Shown: one piece after another, positions 58,790-64,000 of the stretch
Layout of the letters: each line of letters starts with the position of its first letter
How positions within the stretch are numbered: the first letter of the stretch is position 1
Assembly (NCBI GenBank): GCA_021234155.1
Contig: JAJEKV010000041.1
Coordinates: forward strand, 10,193,018 to 10,257,017
Direction: 5' to 3'
Source: Isoetes taiwanensis
Taxonomy: Eukaryota > Streptophyta > Lycopodiopsida > Isoetales > Isoetaceae
Length of the DNA stretch: 64,000 nt
The notes under the pieces: model-generated
Databases searched by the model: none
What the model was told of the DNA's origin: nothing
What the model saw: the letters and a program-made list of their open reading frames with translations, nothing else
Program-made: the position numbers and the translations under genes

Positions 58790-60940
58790 AGGAAAGATCA
58801 GAGCTGTACTGGAAATGTGTTGTTGTGTTCTTTGATGACATTCTTGTCTATAGTAGATCCATAGAGGAGCATAAGAAACACCTTCAGCAAGTTTTTGATC
58901 TTCTCAAACAAAATCAGCTATTTATTAATGAATCTTGTATCCAAAGATAGAATTAGAATGGATCTAGATAAGGTGAAGGCTATTCTTAATTGGCCTCGAC
59001 CTAACAATGTCAAAGAATTGCGCTCCCTTGTGCAACTATGCAGTTATTATCGCCGATTTGTGAAGGATTTTGCGAAAAATGACTCTTCCATTGAGCAGGA
59101 CTTACGAAAAGGGTATACCATTTTAAAGGAATGATGATGCTTGAAAAAGCATTTCGGGATCTTAAGCACCGCGATGGCAATTGAGCTTTGTATTAGCTAT
59201 TCGATTGGAATAAACCATTTATAGTTGCTTTCGGATACAGCGGTGGTAGTGCTAGTGGTATGATCTTTATACAAGATGGACACTGTTGAAATTACATTAG
59301 TGTTCGTGCTAAAGCCTTACGGCGGGGCTACTGGTATTTATGAGAAGGAGTTGATTGCTTTAGTACATGCATTAAAGAAATGAAGACATTATTTGATGGA
59401 AACTAAAGCCCGATTTGATCAACAAAGTCGAAGGCATATTCAAATTTAGGATATCATAAATGCACATCAGTTGTAACTCATTGATACCATCAAAGATCTT
59501 GAGGGTGCGACTAGGTATAAACTAGGGAAGGGAGAATAAAAGTTCTTGGGATGCCTTAAGCCTGCCAGAATCATTGATTTAGATCCAATGAAATTGGGTG
59601 ATCCTTCTTTTGCAGTGCCATTCAATCTGTTAGAAAAAAGAAGGCCTCTCGGGGAATACAGGTTGCACAATGGTTCCCATAAATGCAGAAATAAACATGT
59701 GTTACACGGGCATATAGGCAGAAAAAATGATGCAAGAATGTCATGAACCTCCTTATTCAGGGGTCATCAAAGGGTTCAAGCTGCACTTGCTACTATAAAA
59801 GCGATTCTATTGGCCTAAAGCCCGGTAGGGATGTCGGAAGATATGTAGAAAGCTTGTACAATTTGTCGGCAAGTTAAAGCTTCAACTAGTAAACCGGTGG
59901 ATTGTTACAACCCTTACCAATACCCGGAAGCCCATGGAAGCACATTACTATGGTTTCATCCGGGGTTTCCCAAATTCTTCTATAAGAATAATTAGATATG
60001 GACACAAGTTGGACGAGTCCCTAAACAAGCTCATTTTATTCCTTGTAAATCCACCATGATAGCTCCTCATGCGAGCAAACTCTTTTTGAAGGACATTTAA
60101 GATACATGGATTGGGATGCAATTATCACAGATAAGGATCCAATATTCTGCAGCAAATTTTGGTCAGGACTTATGAAGAATTTGGGTACCACTTTGAAGTT
60201 TTCTCTGACCTATCATCCTCAAGCGGATGGCCAAAGCGAACTTGTTAGCAGTATTGAAGATATGTTATGTGGGCTTATGTAGCGAAAGGAAAAATCAATG
60301 GGATAAGTATCTATATATGTGCTAGAATTTGCATATAACAATATCGTTCATTGGTAACCACGAAAACTCCATTTGAGATTATCTATAGATGTGGTTTAGA
60401 TTCACCTATCACAAAGATTGGAGGCCGAAGTTCTGCTTGGATCACGATCACTCATGACTTTCGGATATTTTGAAGGAAATCAAGACTTCGCATTCTCAGC
60501 GGTCGGTGAGCTATGATGTCCAAATTGGCAAAAGAAGCGGAAAGTTGAATACAAACAAGGACAATGGATGTGGATACATCTTCCCAAGAAGAGACTTGAA
60601 AAATGGGTACAGCAGTATTATGGACCATTTCAAATTGAAGATAGAGTAGGTGAGAATGCTTATCGCCCTAAGTCTATATGAAAAATGGCTTAACCTTCAT
60701 CAGGTCTTTAATGTTGTAGTACTAAAACCCTTCAAAGGAGGTGAAATTTTTCAGGGTTTTCCAAAGAATGGACTATCCGAATCCGCCTCTCATTAAAGGA
60801 AATGAAGAGATGCTAGAACCTAAGAAGATTCTTACATCGAGGATAAGGAAAAGACTTGATCTTCTTATCGAAGGTATCTAGTAAAGTTTAAGTTTCATCC
60901 ACCTTCCGATCGCAAAAACGGTACTCCAAGGACCAACTCA
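58790..60940 (+). pseudogene. Ty3/gypsy pol remnant (RT, RNase H, integrase), + strand copy E
   Basis: A second, more decayed gypsy pol on the + strand. RT begins with [15 protein letters not shown] at about 58828, then KKHLQQVFDLLKQNQ, KVKAILNWPRPNNVKEL and SYYRRFVKDFA near 59050. An RNase H-like YEKELIALVHALKK lies near 59340. The integrase zinc region gives GHQRVQAALATIK near 59765, and the catalytic core gives DAIITDKDPIF, LKFSLTYHPQADGQSE near 60115-60240. A C-terminal YKQGQWMWIHLPKKRLEKW follows near 60550. Many stops and frame changes. No LTR was firmly identified, although the tandem repeat and repeat end at 61.1-61.9 kb could belong to its 3' side. Confidence 0.93.
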
Positions 60941-61161
60941 AAGAGTATCAAGCACTTGTGGATGAGTAAGAAGAGACTTTGAGACATGATTAATTTGCAA
61001 ATTATTTCAATTACATGATATATAACTTGTTGCAACAAATATTATTTGTCTGGCTATGACAATCAAGGGAATTTCAGTGTGGAATATCTAAAGAATGATA
61101 TACGTTGGTCGAGCTTAATTACCTAAGGCTCAAATATCTTTACACGAGTTGAGCTCAAAGA
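60941..61161. other. Flank of gypsy copy E
   Basis: No gene; AT-rich sequence leading into the tandem repeat. Confidence 0.4.
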
Positions 61162-61296
61162 CCTCAGATTGACTTCATGCCATCTCTAAATGAAATTGAG
61201 AAGAAAGCCCTCAGATTGACTTGAGGCCATCTCTAAATGAATTGAGATGAAAGCCCTCAGATTGACTTAGTCCATCTCTAAACGAATTGAGATGAG
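61162..61296. repeat. Three tandem units of about 46 bp
   Basis: Units start near 61162, 61208 and 61254. Each carries cctcagattgactt, then ccatctctaaa and gaattgaga. Confidence 0.9.
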
Positions 61297-61379
61297 CAAT
61301 TTTTCCTATGTTCAATCACGGGAAGGGAAGGATTGCTACGGTATTAGAACAAAAGCTCGGGGGTGTGATTCACAACCAA

Positions 61380-61540
61380 CAAGTGACTTAAATGAAACCA
61401 TTGGCTCATTAGAATGTTTATGGCTAATAAGGGACCTAATATCAACCCATCCAAATTTGTCCTCATCCTCACATGGATTCGAACCCTAATCTCTAGCTTG
61501 AGAGACCAAGCGCCTAACCAAAGCACCAAGCTTAAACTTA
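61380..61540 (-). mobile_element. tRNA-derived SINE, minus strand
   Basis: Read on the minus strand, a box A-like TTTGGTTAGGCG lies near 61525, and a perfect box B GGGTTCGAATCC lies at 61475-61486, with spacing typical of an internal RNA polymerase III promoter. The intervening sequence resembles a tRNA anticodon arm but does not complete a cloverleaf. The tail continues GAGGACAAATTTGGATGGG towards about 61380. The exact ends were not determined. Confidence 0.6.
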
Positions 61541-61831
61541 ATAAAAAAAAGGCTAAGCGACTTTTCAAAACGGCAAAGGTCAAAAAGGGATTTACCTTTA
61601 AGGGCCTTTCAGGAGACTATAAAAGAACATACATAGGGGGACGAGTTATGAAGAATCACCACCATAGCCCTACCTCTCTTCCTCTACTGATTTTCCCTTC
61701 TACTTCCAATTCTCTATAGCCAAGCTCGTTGGTCTGAGCGGGATAAAAATTTCCTGCGCCAGGATAAAGATTTTCTGGTGAATCCGGTTGGGTGGATCGA
61801 GCTCCTCCTTCTAACTGGACTATCTTTTAGC
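61541..61831. other. Spacer
   Basis: A + frame at 61414-61719 crosses it without a recognised domain. Confidence 0.3.
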
Positions 61832-61930
61832 TCTTTCTTTTTGGGTTGCCCCTAGGGGGGCAAACCTTGACTTATGTGGGTTGTTGACATATTTCAAGAA
61901 TATGTTGGTATATGCTTAGGATATTCCAAA
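61832..61930 (+). repeat. End of the dispersed repeat family, opposite orientation
   Basis: Contains gggttgcccctaggggggca, a gtgggttgttgacatattt stretch and aagaatatgttggtatatgc in the order expected for the reverse complement of 26437-26684. It is clearly diverged. Beyond about 61930 similarity fades. Confidence 0.65.
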
Positions 61931-62997
61931 AACTGCTCCAAACTTGGTAGCCCCCTTAAACTGGCAGTCATCCTCGTTATTGTGCTAGACTCATTTTACC
62001 TTGTAACCGGATGCTCGTATGGCCGATGCTCGTATGGCGATCTTGATGGGTTTTTGCGGCCGGTCATGGCCGGTTTGATTATGGCGCCTTCTTCTTCTTT
62101 TGCGATGGTCGGCTTAGAAAGCTTTATAGTCATTCTCATTTCTGCATCACAAACAGGGAGGAGCTATGAGCAAGCTTTGTAGAACAATGTTAAGGCAAAT
62201 CCGGCGGATTCTTTTTCTGCTGCACAATTTGGTGGATTCTTTTTTCGCTTCACAATCCGCATGACAAGTTACCTTTGAACAATTTTCTTTTCCATGTTCT
62301 GCATCCACAACGCCTACTTTCTTTCCTCCCTGCTTTACGAGCGCATTATAAGAGGAAGGCTCAACGAACTGTTCTTCTGAATCGACTCAAAACATACTAG
62401 GTCCTGCTTCTGAATTGACAAAGGAAAGTTTCTTCTCCGAATCCGGCGGGAAGACGCGAGGGAAGCTCGAAGCTAATCGCACGCCGAGATCTCCGCTGTT
62501 GTCGCCCCAAACCCCATCAGACTAGGCGCTTGCAAATCCAGGTTTCGCTATAAAGAACTCGGGCTATGTTGTGAATCCAGGTTTTGCAGCAATGGCCCTT
62601 CTATATCAAGGAATTCAGGTTTTCTTGAAAACTCAGGCTTTACTCCAGGTTTTATGACAACGGCCTTTTCCCATAGCCTCACTCATTTTGCTACCGGATT
62701 GCTATTACTTTTTGAAAAAAGTTCGCTCCAGGGTTTGTTTGCCATAGCCGCAGCTCCATTTTCTTTAACCGCTTTTCCTGGATCCGAGTCCCTGCCCTTG
62801 GAAATGGCACTGTTCAGGGTTTCAGGAGGCAAGCTTCCGCATGTCCTAAGTAGTCTGCTGCTAAGCTCCCCTACAAAAAAGCCATGGCTATCAAGAACCA
62901 CGGGCTTTTCTTTTGCCTTCATGTCTCTGTTTTAGGCAATGTTATTAGAAGCCATAGCCGTGGCTGCACATGAGTATGTGCCTAATTTTGTTCAGAG
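61931..62997. other. Unassigned sequence with reiterated short motifs
   Basis: Open frames on both strands lack known domains. On the minus strand at 62683-62922 the frame ends MANKPWSELFSKSNS, which faintly resembles the start of plant LINE ORF1 proteins. Between about 62535 and 62655 the word ccaggttt and variants recur, coding NPGF on the + strand and several KPGF/KPEF peptides on the minus strand. A gatgctcgtatgg duplication lies near 62010-62038. Confidence 0.35.
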
Positions 62998-63124
62998 ACT
63001 GAATCAAGAGCTTATCATGGCACAAGGTGGCATCAAGCTTTTGGCTAGAGTAGCAGATGATGTAGAAGATCCACAGATACTAAGAATGGTTGCAGGTGCC
63101 ATTGCAAATATTTGGAGCAATGGT
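62998..63124 (+). pseudogene. Armadillo-repeat kinesin (KIN-UB/ARK type) exon fragment
   Basis: After a TTTTGTTCAG acceptor the frame reads LNQELIMAQGGIKLLARVAD, then VEDPQILRMVAGAIANIWSNG. This matches the armadillo repeat segment of plant ARK/KIN-UB kinesins as I remember it (NQxLIMxQGG...DAEDPQTLRMVAGAIANLCGN). These microtubule motors act in root hair and cortical microtubule control. The fragment is cut at 63125 by the start of a copia LTR. The motor and coiled-coil parts are not in the window. Confidence 0.75.
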
Positions 63125-63825
63125 TGTTAGAAAAAGTACTTCCTAATATGCCTAGCAAGATAGCTTGAAAGACTACTTGTTTCACAAATATTTATTCAAC
63201 CTTGGGAGCCAAAAGGTGGTCTCTAATCCCAAGTCTATTGAAAAACAAGTACAAGCAATAGTTCAAGTAAAAATCATCTAGAAATAATCATATAATCACT
63301 TCATGATCATAGTAGTCTTTGTCTAGATGATTTAAAATAACAACTTAAACTATTAAACCATAGAAATCACTGTAAGAATGTTATTTGTAGCTCACAAATA
63401 TTGACCAAAAAATATCAGTAGCTAGGTTGACCACGAACTCGCCTTAGGTAATCCGGCTCCAAATCTCTCTCGTGCTTGCCCGCATTTCCGCTAGCTCCTC
63501 CTTAAGCATATATATCTTCATTCCTACGTGTAGGAAGAGGTATCCAATGAGATCAACTGCTAAACTTAGAGAAACCGTGTTCTACATTATCCCACAGCAT
63601 TCGTGAGTAAATCGGCTCCTCTGCTATTATCCCACATGCCCACCAGAAGAAATCGGCTTTTGTTCAACCATTGAACCTTAGGTTTAACAAAACTAAGAAT
63701 AAACACTTCAAAAGTTGAATAAACCTTAGACTCCAGATTTGTTGAGCTGCAACTATGAATTTGCAACTTTTGAGAAGGCAATCATGCACTTTGTTATCAA
63801 CCCTAAAGGTGACCAAACATTAACA
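63125..63825 (-). repeat. 3' LTR of a Ty1/copia element (701 bp)
   Basis: On the minus strand it starts TGTTAATGTTTGG directly after a purine-rich tract and ends with TTTTTCTAACA, forming matching TGTTA...TAACA short terminal inverted repeats. It interrupts the kinesin exon. Confidence 0.82.
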
Positions 63826-63840
63826 CTCCTCCTCGGCTTC
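63826..63840 (-). promoter_or_regulatory. Copia polypurine tract
   Basis: GAAGCCGAGGAGGAG on the minus strand, immediately before the LTR start. Confidence 0.75.
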
Positions 63841-64000
63841 ATTAGTTGATAACATTAAGATAGTTTCGAATCACGAAATTTATTTTCTGCCCGAGCTTTT
63901 AGTTAAGATATCACCGTTTGATCTCCGCCTTTATATACCTCATTTGAATAATCTTCTTTTCTGCTAAATCTCTGATAAAGTGAATGTTGAGCTCAATATG
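63841..64000 (-). pseudogene. Ty1/copia polyprotein C-terminus (RNase H end), cut by the window edge
   Basis: From base 64000 downward the frame reads HIELNIHFIRDLAEKKI, IQMRYIKAE and, after a stop or frame slip near 63913, ILTK. This is the KHIDIRYHFIRE...ADILTK end of copia RNase H. The rest of the element lies beyond the window. Confidence 0.85.

Noticed and set aside
61162-61296. CRISPR-like array
   Set aside because: The units are directly adjacent without unique spacers, and the context is a plant retroelement.
61470-61535. Functional tRNA (Leu or Met type)
   Set aside because: A and B boxes are present but no acceptor stem closes and the sequence continues into a tail, fitting a SINE better.

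Overview
This 64 kb window is plant nuclear DNA from a large, transposon-rich genome. The evidence is a plant-type P/L/S pentatricopeptide repeat gene, spliced genes with short GT-AG introns, an armadillo-kinesin exon and dense, decayed Ty3/gypsy, Ty1/copia and LINE elements. A seed-free vascular plant such as a fern or lycophyte, or a gymnosperm, fits best. That is an inference from overall style and is held with low confidence. Nothing looks bacterial, viral or organellar.

Layout. 1-2 kb: AT-rich DNA and a few small + strand exons of an unrecognised gene. 2.0-3.9 kb: an apparently intact five-exon TRAPPC2L gene, the best host gene in the window. 4.2-10.1 kb: repeat debris with a Ty1/copia RT-RNase H remnant. 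11.3-13.5 kb: a ULP1-type protease remnant, a CCA/TGG-rich repeat and an unrecognised two-part coding candidate. 14.6-18.5 kb: a minus-strand LINE bounded by a target-site duplication. 18.75-25.8 kb: a minus-strand chromodomain Ty3/gypsy element with its 3' LTR but no recognisable 5' LTR. 26.4-29.0 kb: a dispersed repeat abutting a minus-strand DDE-transposase-like gene. 29-36 kb: unclassified repeat-like DNA. 36.0-40.9 kb: a + strand 3' end plus LTR of the same gypsy family, then a solo LTR. 42.9-45.2 kb: a PPR gene with three frameshifts. 46.8-49.7 kb: a minus-strand CWF19-like 2 splicing-factor gene of about ten exons carrying several frameshifts. 50-55 kb: AT-rich DNA, a large hairpin and a deleted gypsy derivative. 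57.5-58.0 kb: an unrecognised zinc-finger/AT-hook reading frame. 58.8-60.9 kb: a + strand gypsy pol remnant. 61-64 kb: tandem repeats, a tRNA-derived SINE, an armadillo-kinesin exon fragment and a copia element inserted into it, running off the window end.

The genes do not form a pathway. TRAPPC2L (vesicle tethering), CWF19L2 (spliceosome) and PPR (organelle RNA processing) are ordinary nuclear genes separated by nested retroelements. The most unusual material is a transposase-like family with a WSDGC/QFKS motif, a duplicated polypurine tract conserved across gypsy copies, a shared TTGCCCCTAGGGGCAA-like palindrome in different repeats, a 26-bp-arm hairpin, and frameshifts in both larger host genes that fall mostly in short homopolymers and could be assembly error rather than decay.
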